Source: Phoronis australis (taxonomy: Eukaryota > Phoronida > Phoronidae). From it: a stretch of 60,000 nucleotides of DNA. The position numbers were made by a program, and so were the translations under genes. The notes beneath the pieces were generated by a model, which worked only from the letters and a program-made list of their open reading frames with translations, ran no database searches and had not been told where the DNA came from. Shown here one piece after another: positions 1 through 11,943 of this stretch; within the stretch, counting starts at the first letter, position 1, and each line of letters begins with the position of its first letter. The stretch is from the NCBI GenBank assembly GCA_002633005.1, contig NMRA01000330.1:312001-372000 (forward strand). Direction: 5' to 3'.

Positions 1-242
1 TTTGGAATGGACAAATCAGTTGCCAAATCATTCAATGAATTCCATTCAGTCAACATTAGAATTGTTAGATATTAGAAATGGTTACTTTCTGTGTCATTTG
101 CAATGACATTAAAATAGGTGAAGAAAAGATTGTAATGACTTGTAGTTAATCTTTTATCAATGATTTTCAGTGACCCATTACAGAATTTCTGATATAGGAA
201 GCCTTGTGTCTGTTAACTATACCCATGGTTATTTGTTTGTAG

Positions 243-3200
243 GACTCATTCATCATTGACAACGGAGAACAAGGTATCTGGGTATGGAACGGAAAGAAAG
301 CGTCGAAGCAGGAGAGAAAGGAAGCCATGAGTAACGCGACAGTAAGTGGCATATGGAGTGGCCTAGAAGAAAATGATTTGTGTTTTGCTTGATAAGGTGT
401 GTCAGTGAGTGATCATTGCTTAGTCAAATGTCAAAATGAAAATTTCCTATCTTTTCACACAGTGTTGAAGAAATTATTTTTTAATATCCATTTTTATGGC
501 TGAAATGTATCGATAAAAAACTGTTTGGTTAACAGAAAGAAAATTTGGTAGTCTCATTCATGAATTCTTCTCATCTATTCAAGATATATCAATGTCCAAG
601 AACATCACAATTTTTTCAAAACTGCTCGAGACTACATATTTCTGGGCCTTACTTTTATTCACATGGTCCATTTCTGTGATAAAAGATTTTAAAAAATGCA
701 CGGCTTCATTGATGTAATAATTCAGTTTTTAAAAGTAGTATAATTTAATAATTAAAGAAAATGAATAAGTATTGATTGTTTGTGTTGATGTTAAGTAGTT
801 AAAGTTTCTTGTTTATATAAACATTAGTGTTATTGTTTTGTGTGTTTATATAAACATTAGTATTATTGTTTTTTTTGTGTTTCCAGGGTTTCTTGAAGAA
901 GAAGGGTTACAACACGCGCACACAGGTGACTAAAGTGAGTGATGGAGGCGAGCCGCCAGAGTTCACCATGCTCTTCAGGTCGTGGCCTCAGCCAGAGTAC
1001 AGTAACAAGGTGTACAGTCAGAACAGGATAGGTGAGTAGCATGCACTATTTACATACTAGTGCGGAATGTGTAGCTTTAAATGTACATAGCCAGAGCTCA
1101 CTAATGAGGCATATAACCAGAGCAGGATAGGTAATCATCAGGCATAATTTATATACTGGTTTGGAACATGTAGCTTTAAATGTATCTACTAGTAGCCAAA
1201 TTTCATCAGCAAGGCGTGCAATGTAGGTGAGCACTATACAGAGGTTGACACCCTGAGCCTGCCTGCTATTTCCAAGTTCTGAGTTGCTGAGACAACCAAG
1301 TTGTCTGAGGAAGGAGACTGGCATAGGAGGGGTTGGTAGGAATATGCTGCCAAATCTGGTGGATGTGCCTTGTGATGTGTTTTTCCCAATATCCTTGGAG
1401 GAGTTTCACCTGATTTGTCATGGCACCCTTACTGGTCTCAGATTGTGCCTTTGTCAAATGTCAAGGCTTGGCAAGACCTGACAGTTTATTATTGTGTGAG
1501 ATGTGATGGTGTATCACATAATGGCTTGTCACAGTGTATCACATTATGGCTTGTCAAGTTGTATCACATTATGGCTCGTGATGGTGTATCACATTATGTG
1601 CTGAGCATAGTCTCAAGGAATAATGAACTGTCATTTTTTTACAAACCCAGAAATTGGTTCNGCTGGTCATGGTGTATCACATTATGGCTTGTCATGGTGT
1701 ATCACTTTATGGCTTGTCACATTGTATCACATTGTGGCTTGTCACGGTGTCTCACATTATGGCTTGTGATGGTGTATCACATTATGTGCTGAGCATAGTC
1801 TCAAGGAATAACGAACTGTCAGTTTTTTACAAACCCAGAAATTGGTTCTCATCTGAATAAGGATCAAGCTGAGACCGATTTTATAGCGGCACCTAGTAGT
1901 CTAAAGTTAGCTTCTTGGACAGAATGATGGTTTGTAACCTCTACTAGATGGTGTAAACGTTATCACGTGTATGTAATTTAATGTTAGGGATGTTGGTGAT
2001 AAAAATATCAAGAGAAGTGGATGTTGTTGTTTGAATGAATAGGCTCAGTGTGACTGTTGTGGTGTTTGAATGAATAGACTCAGTGTGTCTGTTGTGGTGT
2101 TTGAAAGCTTGATTTCTGTCTTCAGTAGTGTGTTGAAGTTTCTGAACTACATTTTCAATTTCAGCCAAAACTGTGCAAACCAAGTTCGACGCATCCACTA
2201 TGCACGAGAACCGCGCAATGGCTGCAGAGACGGGGATGGTCGACGACGGCTCTGGCAAAGTGGAAGTAGGTGCTCAATTATTAAATTCTTTCTGCTTTCA
2301 GAACCAACAAAATAATTTACAAAGCGCAAGACGTACTTTGTATTTAGAGCTTGCTATTCAAGATGAGGGGTCGTCTGTAAATTTCAACCCTTCCAAAAGC
2401 TTGCAGAACGTGTTGGGTGCTTTAGATTTTTTTAGAATTGTTCGTGGAAATTGTTAGAAGTGGATCCACTCGGGGAAGTATATACAATTATTACGGTACA
2501 TTTTATACGTTTTTGGCGATATTGGAAAATCCTTAACTATTGTGTAACTTGATGGTGTTTGTGCATGTCAGTGTGTTTGAGGTTGAAGGTGAAACCTGTA
2601 GTTGAATGTGCAACATAAATAGTGGATCACTGCTGTAGTGGATCACTGCTGCAGTGGATCACTGCTGCAGTGGATCACTGCTGCAGTGGATCACTGCTGC
2701 AGTGGATCACTAATATTAGTATATCACTACTGTCGAGTCATGTCAGATTTCATGTATTTCTAGATCTGGCACGTGCATGATGAGGAGTTCGACCCACTGC
2801 CAGTCAACCAAAAGGGTATCTTCTATAGCGGAGACTGTTATGTCATCAAGTATACCTACCAGCAAAACAACAGGGATCGCTACATCATCTACTATTGGCT
2901 GGCAAGTTGAACCAACAGGACTAGACTTAGTAGTAGTTTGACTGCAGAGTTGGACCAATTAAATACGACTAGACATGGTTTTGCTCAAACATTTAACCTA
3001 TGAAATCACCTGTGACTGGCGAGTTAAAGCAATTAGGTTGATCTATTTAGTAGTGCCATAGGTGATTGGTTCTCTGGAAATGAACTATTTATTGGTTAAC
3101 CAATCATGTGAGACTATGGGTGTCATCAGTACTGCAAAGTAGCTTCTTCCTTGTACCCCATTATTTTTTACTGAAACTGTTTAGTTGTTGTATGATAGAT

Positions 3201-6200
3201 ACATGAAAATAATTAGAAATCGCACTAATAACTAAACTGTTGTTCATATTCGAAGTGGTAAAAATGCCATAGTTATTTATTCATTCTGTTTGCGTTTTAC
3301 CCAGTAATTCTTCCCTTTAATGGTCGTGATTTGTTCCCTTCAGGGCCGCAATGCTCGAGACCTGGAGAAGGGCTCGGCTGCGCTGCACACTGTGAAGCTG
3401 GATGATGAAGTGGGAGGAGCTGCAGTGCAGGTATTCTTGAAAACTTGAACATTTCTGTGAACCATTACAAGTGTTGTGCTTTTGGACCAGGTTGCATGCT
3501 TGACCACAGGATGAGTTGGATTGCTGTATGACGTCAAATGCATAGTTTAGCTATGGTAGCACAAGGGGAGATAGCATGATGTTGTTAACATCTACCCAGT
3601 AAATGGAAGCTTGAGTTGGAGATGTTGTAGCCATTGTTTGATGATGTGCCCATTGTTTGATGACATCATACTCACTGTTTGCTGATGTCATCACCACAGT
3701 TTCTGGCTTGTTGTTTATAGTTATGGGGTGCACTTGGAGGTTTTGAATTAAAGTTGTTGGTATCAATGTTGGGTATTTCGAATATTTTGAAAATTGTTAG
3801 TCTTGATTTGGTCAACTCGATACTTTCACTTTACGACGACGTTCTAGCGTTAATTGTTTTTGTTTTCCACCAGGTGCGTGTGGTTCAGGACAAAGAGCCG
3901 CCTCACTTCATGGCCATCTTCGAGGGCCGCATGCTCATCTATGATGGGGACCATGGCAAGCCATCCTCCCAGGACCTGCACCTGTTGCGTGTACGAGGCA
4001 CCAACGCAAANGTACATATTCCATTTTGTAGCAGCTACGAAGGAAACGGGCTGTGGAAAAAGCAGAGGTTGTTTTGGGAAACAGGAATGATTGTTTTAGC
4101 ATTTATTTTGAAATCAAAATCTGCTCTTGGTAACCTTGGGTTAAGTTGTGGGTGATTATTACAGGTTGAAAATGTGCACTGTACAGTGTGTGAAAAGTTG
4201 TTTGGAAAGTAGAAAGCTGCAATGCAAATGGATTGAGTTTTCCTGTTTTCTGGCGTGATGATAACCTCAGGTCTTGATTTTGATTTTACGTTTTTGCTTA
4301 GTTTGGTAGTCTTGGCATTCCGTGCCTGGTAAGATATAACAACTGTCTTTACGCACTATTGCAGGATGAGACTTTAACACGTCCAGCCAGACTGTTCCAG
4401 GCTTCTAATGCCAGTGGACGTTTTATCGTGGAGGAAGTGCCTGACTTCAATCAGGTTTGTGTGGATTGATAAATATAATGTAATACACCTTTATTGTTGC
4501 TCTTTTAGCCTTGGGTGCAATTTTTTGTTTTATTCGCTAAACACTCTTTGGTTTAGTATAGGGGTAGGCTATTGACAAAATCGAGACGACTATGAAATAA
4601 GTTTAAAAACTCTCGCTGATGTTCAAGTATTACATCACTCGGTATATTATTAAGTGTTTCTTGTGTTATGTTTCCTTTGATATTTCACTTTTTGCTATTC
4701 TAGACATGTTCATTTGCTTTACTGAATTTTTTTGTAATTCTCAATTGTTAGAATGTCAATTCTTCAGTTACTCATTAGTAAAAATTAAAACTATCTATGG
4801 TTGACTTCCCTGTTGGTTGTCACTCTGACAATACCAACTTGTCCAACACCTGGCCAGGGCTCTTGTCTTTGGGCTTGAAATCCAACTTGGAAGTTATTTT
4901 GGACATTTCCATAATGCAAAATCAAGATATCTGTCTTTTTGTACTTAAGTTTATGTGTGTGTGCATGCGTGTGTGTGCATGTGCGTATAGTCTAGACTTG
5001 CATTTGATGATCTTTAGATTTGGGGCTACAAACTCATAGTAAAAAGTTGATGTTTCGACTTAAGCTTAGATGTTTTGGTCGGCCAGTGAAAACTAGGATT
5101 AGGCAGTTGTCCAGATAAACCATAGTATGTTCAAGCCAAGAATAATAGACACTTCACACTAGAGTGGAATGTAAAATGTCAAAAATAAATTAGAGATCGC
5201 TTGTAATTGCAAAGGTTACATCACGGGCCCTGGCATTATAAGAATATAAATCAGATCGTGTTTCTGTGGTTCGTTTTCAGGAGGATCTCAATCCAGACGA
5301 TGTCATGATCCTTGATGTCGGCCACGCTGTCTTCATTTGGATCGGGCAGGGAGCCAATCAGATAGAGCAAACAGAGTCTGTGAAAACAGCTTTGGTGAGT
5401 TGACAGTAACGCCACCTAGCTGGTAATAGCTAAAGTGTACATTGTACAACCACATGCTATGTCCATGAAGAGTGTGGACCATCACCGTGATTGTTTTCCA
5501 TCATGGTTTATCTTGCAGTCGTGTTTGATCTCATTCAAATTGTGACATAATGTGCTCTATCAGGCATTATCTAAATTTTTACCATAAAATTTATTTTTAC
5601 CATAAAATTTATTTTTACCATAAAATTTATTTTTACTTTGTGACCAGCACTTCAGCTTTGAAAACGGCTTTGTGCAAGTTATGACTTAAGTCACTTGCTT
5701 GCTTTTTGCAATATGGCTGACGTTCAAGCACATTAATGCAATTCTGTTTGGACTGTTAAGTGGAAAATCAGTTTTTGTCCATGGGATTGTGAGAAAAATC
5801 AATTGAACTAAAATATCAAAAATCATAAAACTTAGTTCTGTATGTTATGAATAGAATAGTTGTCACATGTTTATCTTTTCTTTATAAAGTGAAATGCAGC
5901 TCTTTATTCCATGACTGCTAGTTTTAGTAGTACGGATGCACTTGTGGTGATGGTGTAGCTTTAAATGCAACCAGTCTCACCCGTGACTCGATTGCCTGTC
6001 TACTGTCTGCCTGCAGGAGTACGTAGCCACAGACCCTAGCGGCCGCGACCCTGACACACCCATTATGAAGGTGAAGCAAGACCAGGAGCCACCGACGTTC
6101 ACTGGATTCTTCCCCGAGTGGAACTATGACTTGTGGAAGGTATTGAGATGGCTATTTTGCTTTTTATGCTTATTTTTGGGGAGGATTGCCAAGGTCACCT

Positions 6201-8392
6201 CATATTTTCATAGTACCCGAAGGTTGGTCCCATTTGAAGATTCCTCAACAAAAATCTGCAAACCTGGCATTGGATGGCACGGGAACAGCAAGGGGAAATT
6301 CAGTGTTTTTAGTTGTGTTTGTATTCACACAGTGAACGCTGACACTGATGCGCAGGTGATGGTGGATCACATGATGCGTAGTCTTACCTGTGAACAGAAC
6401 AATGATCTCACCGTGAGATTGTGTGACACAACAGTTGGGTGATGTGCTATTTGCAAGGTTAAATTTTTATAAACACGGCATAAAAACGCCCGATTGTGTT
6501 TGATAACTTCACTAATTAACAATTTTTAGTTTTGATGTTCGGGGCTTACGGGTTCTTTGACAAGTGAAATGAAGTAGAAAACATAAAATAAGGATAAAGT
6601 AAGTAGGTTGAAGTTAATATAAAGAGTCATGTAATAGCAGCGAAGCCTCTTTGTATAAATGGATGTTTTTACTCTAAAATTTGTAACCTTTCAAAATACC
6701 CAAAACGCTAAAAGTTCTCATGCTGTTCGAAGACAAGTTTTCTGATTTGTAAGGCTTCTATAACTAGTCAACTTGTTTCTAAGTAAGGATGAAGCTGAAA
6801 TCACTTTAAGAGTGGTAAGTGGATGTCTGAACAGATTTAGACTTCATAAGGCATTTGGTCCTGATAGAGTGCTGTTAATCAGAAATCTCGTCCAAAACAT
6901 TCTAACCTATCTATATGATCTACACAACATAGTATGAATTCAAACAGTTTCTGACAGGTTACCCAGACACTTGTAGTGTACTTACATTTCAATGAAGCTG
7001 TGTGGTCATTTGCAGAAAGGGAGATCCTACGAGGATTACTGCCGCGAATTGAAGGAGGGAAACAAAGGCGTGACTGTAGTTGTTCAACAGGTAATTTTTC
7101 CCTATGCTTTGGTGACTACTTTGTTTCATTGTTACTGCCAACATTATAATTTAAAATAGTTAGTTCTGCAGTCTTTGTTACAACAAGCATCTGATCTTTA
7201 CTCTTTAGATGCCTGGATATGACCCAAGAAGTGACAAGACATTAGCAGAAGCTTAGTTTCTAGTCCAGGATATTGAAACAAGTCATTTCTCACGGGTTTA
7301 TCTTTAAGTGAATGTGTGGGGGCAGTTAAATGTTAACGTTCAATTAAAGTTCACCAACCTGTAGACCGGTTTGAATTGAGAGTTCAAACGTATGGTAAAG
7401 AGTGACCAGCATGCTGGTTTACAAAGTTGACGAGTCAGAAAATTATTATATTATGCTTCTTCTTTAATTAGTAACCTTTGTCTCTGAGAGGCTGTGTGGA
7501 TTAATTGAAAGGGTTGGGATTGTCATGCTTCACTGGTACTGTCGGCCAGGCAAGAGGGATAGAATAGCACGCTCGCTTGGACAAGGGACCATCACTTGTT
7601 AGGTTCAAGTCCGGCATTTGCTAGCATATTGCGGGCCATGTACTAATGGTCCCTTGCCTCCCCAGTCTTCGTGCTCAGTTATAACTTGAGAGTCCCAGTC
7701 TTACTTGTGATGTGCGTTTGCCATTAATCTGCCTTGTTGTATCATTCCAGGAGGACCAGAATGGCTCGACCGACTTTCAGGCAATGCAGAAGTACAGCCT
7801 AGCTGAGCTGACCGTTAGCACTGACCAGTTGCCCGAGGGTGTGTCTGCGGACAGCAGAGAGGTGAGGTTTAGTGCTTTACTGGTATTGATGGAGTTGTTT
7901 TAAACATCTTTCTCTATAATTTTCGGAACACAGAAAAAGGAAATTTTATGGTGTTTGAAATAGAACAAAATTTTATTTTTTCCAGTTTAAACACATAACT
8001 GACTGTGTCTGTGTTTCATCACTTATTGTTGGGCCTAGCTTGGTAGCCACTTTGTTCTCTCTTCTGATGATGGTGTTTGAATAAACGACACCGAAACATG
8101 TCAAACCGTTTTAAATCCGTTGTTGTTTTTATAAATTTAAACACATTGCTAAACATTAATTGATGGTATCATAAACCAGGAAGGTAGTTGAAATAACTCT
8201 GTTAAAGAGGAGGGACATGTCTTTCTAACTTGTTCAGTGTCTAGCATTGTTTTTAAACTGGCCCAATACATTTTTCAGTTGTTCCTGTCTGAGGAGGATT
8301 TCATGAAGGTCTTTTCTTGTAACTACGAGGAATTTTCCAAGAAACCACAATGGAAGCAGATTGACATGAAGAAGAAAGCAGGACTCTTTTAG
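243..8392 (+). CDS. Villin-like actin-binding protein, 3' part (gelsolin repeats 3-6 plus headpiece)
   Basis: This gene binds, severs, caps or bundles actin filaments by family knowledge (villin/advillin group). It enters the window from the left. Exons seen: 243-341, 887-1031, 2165-2265, 2764-2901, 3344-3430, 3874-4010 (cut by N), 4365-4454, 5281-5394, 6017-6139, 7016-7090, 7751-7861 and 8279-8392. Apart from the cut exon, phases agree and a TAG stop ends the last exon; about 444 residues are visible. The end of gelsolin repeat 3 ([13 protein letters not shown]), then repeat 4 ([30 protein letters not shown]) and repeat 6 ([29 protein letters not shown]) are read directly. A linker and villin headpiece follow. 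Repeat 5 (about 90-100 residues) is absent at the N at 4011, so this is probably an assembly hole and not a real fusion. The intron after 2901 has a GC donor. I am sure of the family but not whether to call it villin, advillin or villin-like. Confidence 0.93.
811..873 (+). repeat. Two-copy repeat around palindrome GTTTATATAAAC
   Basis: About 32 bases (TTTATATAAACATTAGT plus ATTATTG) occur twice in a row, just before the acceptor of the exon at 887. Each copy holds the perfect palindrome GTTTATATAAAC. Confidence 0.6.
1001..1245 (+). repeat. About 100-bp tandem repeat containing the villin exon end and donor site
   Basis: Copy 1 (1001-1099) includes the last 31 exon bases and the real donor GGATAG|GTGAGT at 1031/1032. 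Copy 2 (1100-1203) repeats this with GAGCAGGATAG followed by GTAATC. Copy 3 (from 1204) is shorter and more diverged and keeps a GTGAGC. TGTAGCTTTAAATGTA is shared by copies 1 and 2. The intron thus begins with two decayed copies of its own splice donor. Confidence 0.75.
1500..1860 (+). repeat. GTGTATCACATTATGGCTTGTCA minisatellite, split by N at 1661
   Basis: A unit of roughly 23-26 bases recurs through the intron. The block from the array into its flank (1583-1660) returns almost unchanged at 1770-1847, on either side of the N at 1661. The array is probably real, but its copy number is inflated by unmerged contig ends. Open frames across it are repeat artefacts. Confidence 0.8.
2030..2105 (+). 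repeat. Two-copy 36-bp repeat in villin intron
   Basis: GAATGAATAGGCTCAGTGTG and the following bases are repeated once with one or two changes, about 60 bases upstream of the acceptor of the exon at 2165. Confidence 0.6.
2622..2711 (+). repeat. 16-bp near-palindromic minisatellite
   Basis: Unit AGTGGATCACTGCTGC is present about 5-6 times. The GCAGTGGATCACTGC block is nearly self-complementary. The array lies about 50 bases before the exon at 2764. Confidence 0.85.
3874..4364 (+). other. Broken exon and intron with single-N assembly gap inside villin repeat 4/5
   Basis: The exon from 3874 encodes the end of repeat 4 and the first strand of repeat 5 (LLRVRGTNA) and runs straight into N at 4011. 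The sequence after N is intron-like, and the next exon (4365) already encodes the start of repeat 6. Family members have a complete repeat 5 between these points. The single N therefore probably stands for missing sequence of unknown length. Confidence 0.8.
4953..4986 (+). repeat. Alternating purine-pyrimidine TG tract
   Basis: TGTGTGTGTGCATGCGTGTG and neighbours form an imperfect TG/CG alternating run in a villin intron. Such tracts can adopt Z-DNA, but no function is implied. Confidence 0.6.
5570..5640 (+). repeat. 19-bp tandem repeat, three copies
   Basis: TTACCATAAAATTTATTTT is repeated three times head to tail in the intron after the exon ending at 5394. Confidence 0.8.
6140..7015 (+). 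other. Villin intron, no gene; weak SINE-core match
   Basis: The open frame running on from the exon into this intron is readthrough past the donor at 6139/6140. About 6772-6825 there is a weak match to the dispersed core repeat also seen near 1845, 10010, 35580 and 55550. Nothing else is recognised. Confidence 0.5.
7540..7710 (+). repeat. tRNA-derived SINE fragment (+ orientation)
   Basis: An A-box-like TAGCACGCTCGCTTGG (about 7566) and B-box-like GGTTCAAGTCC (7602-7612) have tRNA-like spacing. The tail CAGTCTTACTTGTGA is shared with the SINE at about 50300-50506. The acceptor stem does not pair well, so a functional tRNA gene is unlikely. Confidence 0.6.
7751..8392 (+). CDS. Villin headpiece exons (last two exons)
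   Basis: Exon 7751-7861 carries the linker and the start of the headpiece (YSLAEL, then [11 protein letters not shown]). Exon 8279-8392 carries the compact three-helix core and ends in KKKAGLF before TAG. In the family the headpiece is a separate F-actin site that lets villin bundle filaments. The conserved core Phe residues, the P-x-WKQ segment (here KPQWKQ) and the terminal GLF are kept. The usual KKEKGLF tail reads KKKAGLF here, so the basic patch is changed at two positions. This exon pair separates a villin-type protein from plain gelsolin, which lacks a headpiece. Confidence 0.93.
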
Positions 8393-10285
8393 ACTTTATT
8401 TTTACGCAAATATTCGGTTTATTTCTACAGCTAAGTATACAATTAGAACAGATTATGTTTATTCTTATTCCATCATGTGGACAATCGTACATTTTCCAGC
8501 AAGCTTGGGCGATCAAGATGGGAATGTATCTTTCTTTTTACTGATTCCAAGACATCTCTGGCTACGGAACAGAACACTGAGTGTTTTTTCTGAGACCAGA
8601 AAGTTCAAAGAAAACAATTCACCAAGTTTCCTTGTCACCAACACTGATTTATGTTCTAAATTTTGTGATCAACACGCAGTGTATTTTGTAACAATCAGTA
8701 GATTCCAGAATGATTGCCTTTCACTATATTAATTAAAAATTGTGAAACCTGTGTCTTGGCTTTTGCATTCGAAATTTTACTAACTTTGTCTTTGAGAGCA
8801 GTTTCTTTTTTGTCACCCAAGCTTGCTGTAAATATTTCATTACCACCTAGCATTCAAGCAATCCTATAGTCATGTAGCTATTTCAATTTCTTTAGTTTTT
8901 CCATGTGCAAAAATCATTCCTATGTTTGACTATGTGATAACGCAGTGTACCTCGCAATCAAGAGACACCAACTGGTCGAATAAGTGTTTGCATTTACCTA
9001 GAGAAATGATGTCTCAGTAGCCATAGTGTTCATAAAGTTGCAATATGCTTGTTTGTAACTGTGTTCAGTCCCCGCCAGATTTTGTGAGGTTTTTGATAAT
9101 TTTTTTTATGTTCGAGTCATTCCCTCTTGAGACGTACATCTGTAGATGCTTATTTGTGTGTTGGTCTGCTAGTGCAGTGGTAGTGTTAGGGTGACCGCCT
9201 CATTGCATTTTTTGTCAATTTTCTTGGAACATTCCACAACAGGATGGTTGTGACTTTATGTTATTGGATTTGAAGTGTCAGAACATTCCTTAGCAGAAGT
9301 CAGGGTCTGTGTGGCTCTTTATGTGATGGAGACTTTGTCGCTAATTTCTCCCATGTGGTTGATTTGTGTGGAGATGTAATTATATTATTTGCTTAAGATG
9401 TGCTGTATATTATAGAATTATTGGTACTAAAAGTTGTTTTCTTGTATAAAAATGGCTCATTCAAAGAAAACCATTAAAACCAACAAGGATGTGGTGACCG
9501 GTGGTAACGAGATAATCATGTTAAAGATGGTGGACCAGAGTTTTATGGGTAAAATGGAGAATATTCAAATTAAATCAAATTTTTGTACGTTACACATCCT
9601 AACGAACTGTGATCTTTGATGCGCATACAAATAATTCTCAAAGTCCTTGTACTGTCTAACAATAATCAGAGAAACATTTAATGTCTTTGAAAATAACAAC
9701 TGCTGACCTCAACTTGAACTCCGACCTCTGGACACGTGGGAATACTTGTTTATTCATCATCTTTCAATAACAGTACAGCTTGTGGTGTAGCTGGCTGTGT
9801 TGGGACAATATTTGTTTAATCATGAATACGAGATGGACTTTTATTGACTTCAATGAAGAAAAGAAGCGTAGAAAACGGGAAAGACACAACCAAGGCGATG
9901 ATTGAAAGTTGGAATGCTCTGCGGGAGAAATTTGACGTGGCAACGAAATAATAACAAATTTATATTTAACGGATAAATTTGACGGGTAAAACTAAAAGAA
10001 TTGTTTACTGATATTTCATCTGAGCACAGAACAAGTCGAGACCAATTTTGAAGCATTAAGTGGTTTCATTCAATCACCGTAAGTTCTCGTAGTTGTACGA
10101 TGTCACTTCTGTCTAATATTGCTTGTGGAGCTCACATTTACATTCTTTGGTTCTTTTCAACAAAAATTGCTTCATGTATTCAGGAAAATGTTTCGGAAGA
10201 CTCATTGAGACAGGCCAAAACACTAGACAATACAAGTTTTATTGTCTCTAATTAAGTAAATACTGTTGCTTGAAAATAAATCTGT
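8393..10285. other. Villin 3' UTR and intergenic DNA
   Basis: AT-rich DNA after the villin stop. The small open frames here (for example 9434-9619 and 8475-8732) lack splice context and recognisable similarity. A copy of the dispersed SINE-like core lies at about 10008-10055. I see no gene. Confidence 0.6.
8732..8737 (+). promoter_or_regulatory. Possible villin poly(A) signal ATTAAA
   Basis: ATTAAA about 340 bases after the stop is the nearest plausible polyadenylation hexamer. No cleavage site or transcript evidence is available. Confidence 0.3.
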
Positions 10286-11750
10286 AATTGCACACATTCC
10301 ATAATTTCACCAATTCTAAACTCGTGTAACAGTGCACTAGTCGAGCGTTTATTAGGTAAGGTCAATAAATCTGTAACAGATGTCTTTCATTAAATTACTG
10401 GCCATTATTTACACCAAAGCACCCCACTTGAGCCACATTTCCTGGTCCAGACTTCACTACCATGTGCCGTCATTCAATTGTGCAGCGAGGGCGCCATCTT
10501 GCAATACTTGGTTCACACGACCAGATCATCAAACACATCCCTGAAAAATGAGGCGCCATCTATTGACAAGATGTTACACATGCGAGTTACACCTGGAATG
10601 TGTGTAACGAGACTAAGCAGAACACCGACCTCAATCTTAGTTTTCTAAAAACAAAGTGACTGACTAAAATGCACAGAGACTATCACCTGTAGAAATTTCA
10701 TGCTTGCTAGTTGCTGGGCATTCTGCTTGATATCACATTGGTTGCATTTAAGTCTATTGTAATGCCTGGCAATGCCACGAGACATGGTTCTGGCTCTCAC
10801 ACAGCTCTACAGAAGTCGTATGTCACAAAACCTTAGGCAAAAGTTGGATCCAGTTGGAAACCGTTATTTTTTCGGAGAGTAATGCAAAATCCAACATATC
10901 CTTATGGTTGAGTGCATGAACTGATACAACTGGAGCACGGGACTTTGTGCTGGTGCCTCTAATGATCTCCCTTGAGACTTGTACAAGTTTTATTGAACAG
11001 TTATTATTTATTAAAAGTTTCAGTCAGTTGTGCACAAGTTAGGGCTGTATTTAGTATACGCATGACACTCGCAAGAAAAGTTGGGCAGCGTGATCACGCA
11101 CTTAGCTGATAATGTATGATAGCGATGTCTGGCGAAAGCTTACCTGATCATGAGTTTTCGTGATTTTCCTTCGTTTATGAAAACAAACATTTCAGGCATG
11201 GAGATGGTAGCTAGTCCACACAGTGGATTCGAATTTTGCAATTGTAAATCATGAGTGTCCTTCACACATTAGGCCTTTTGAAATTGACATGGAACGTCAC
11301 TGAATGCAGTCATTCAACTGTCCCAGTTGTCCTTGCTGAGACGATAACTGTTTTATTACGGCAGTGGATTCTGAATAGTGGAGCCCAGAATGGAATCATC
11401 GCTTAAGCTTTGTCAAAATTCCATCTGTGATACAGTTGTATCAGTTCATACACTCGACCTTTCAGATAAAGTACTTGGATTTTGCTTCACCTTCATAAAA
11501 ATAAAGCAGGTCAACTGGATTCAATTGTTGTCACGTAATCTATGTATACCACGTGTCGCGCAATCTATGTGTACCCCGTGTCACGTAATCTATATATACC
11601 ACGTGTCACCCAATCTATATATACCATGTGTCACCCAATCTATATATACCACGTGTCACACCATCTATATATACCACGTGTCACACAATCTATATATATC
11701 ACGTGTCACACAATCTATGTATACCACGTGTCACACAATCTATGTATACC
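10286..11750. repeat. Duplicated intergenic segment, copy A (left contig end)
   Basis: From CACACATTCCATAATTTC on, this segment matches 11942-13450 along nearly its whole length, with scattered substitutions and small indels. Both copies run into the same 25-bp minisatellite. Copy A stops at the N at 11751. The arrangement is what two overlapping allelic contig ends look like when they are not merged. Confidence 0.85.
11538..11750. repeat. 25-bp CACGTG/TATATATA minisatellite, copy A
   Basis: Unit AATCTATATATACCACGTGT plus CACAC, about 8 copies, ends at the N. Each unit holds an E-box palindrome CACGTG next to an alternating TA stretch. The open frames across it are in-frame repeat translations, not proteins. 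Confidence 0.85.
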
Positions 11751-11751
11751 N

Positions 11752-11943
11752 GGGAGTGGATGGACGAGATAAAAAGACGCAGACGTATGGTACTGATGGT
11801 GGTAACGTTTTTTTTTTTTTTTTTAGTCCTCCCGATTTTTGTCGGCGAAAGGTTCACATGTAGTATTTCAAGGCTGGGTAGCGTGCATGTTTTGGGCCGT
11901 AAAAGTTTCCGCGTTTTTTGTCATTGGTCATTCCAAGCCCTGA
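11752..11943 (-). mobile_element. Truncated hAT-like MITE at contig start
   Basis: The right end CATTCCAAGCCCTG and the inner block GGGCCGTAAAAGTTTCCGCG match, in inverted orientation, the complete element at 14944-15311. GGGAGTGG and GGACGAG next to the N also match it. The left end is lost at the N at 11751. Copy A of the flanking duplication lacks this element at the equivalent site (about 10286). Confidence 0.7.

Noticed and set aside
1415-1792. 125-residue open frame
   Set aside because: Runs through a minisatellite and an N inside a villin intron.
9434-9619. Small gene starting MAHSKKTIKTNK
   Set aside because: No splice context, similarity or family motif; single short frame in AT-rich intergenic DNA.
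11378-11863. 161-residue open frame with repeated YTTCH/IYHVS
   Set aside because: It is a translation of the 25-bp minisatellite (the unit triples to 75 bases, keeping all frames open) and crosses an N.
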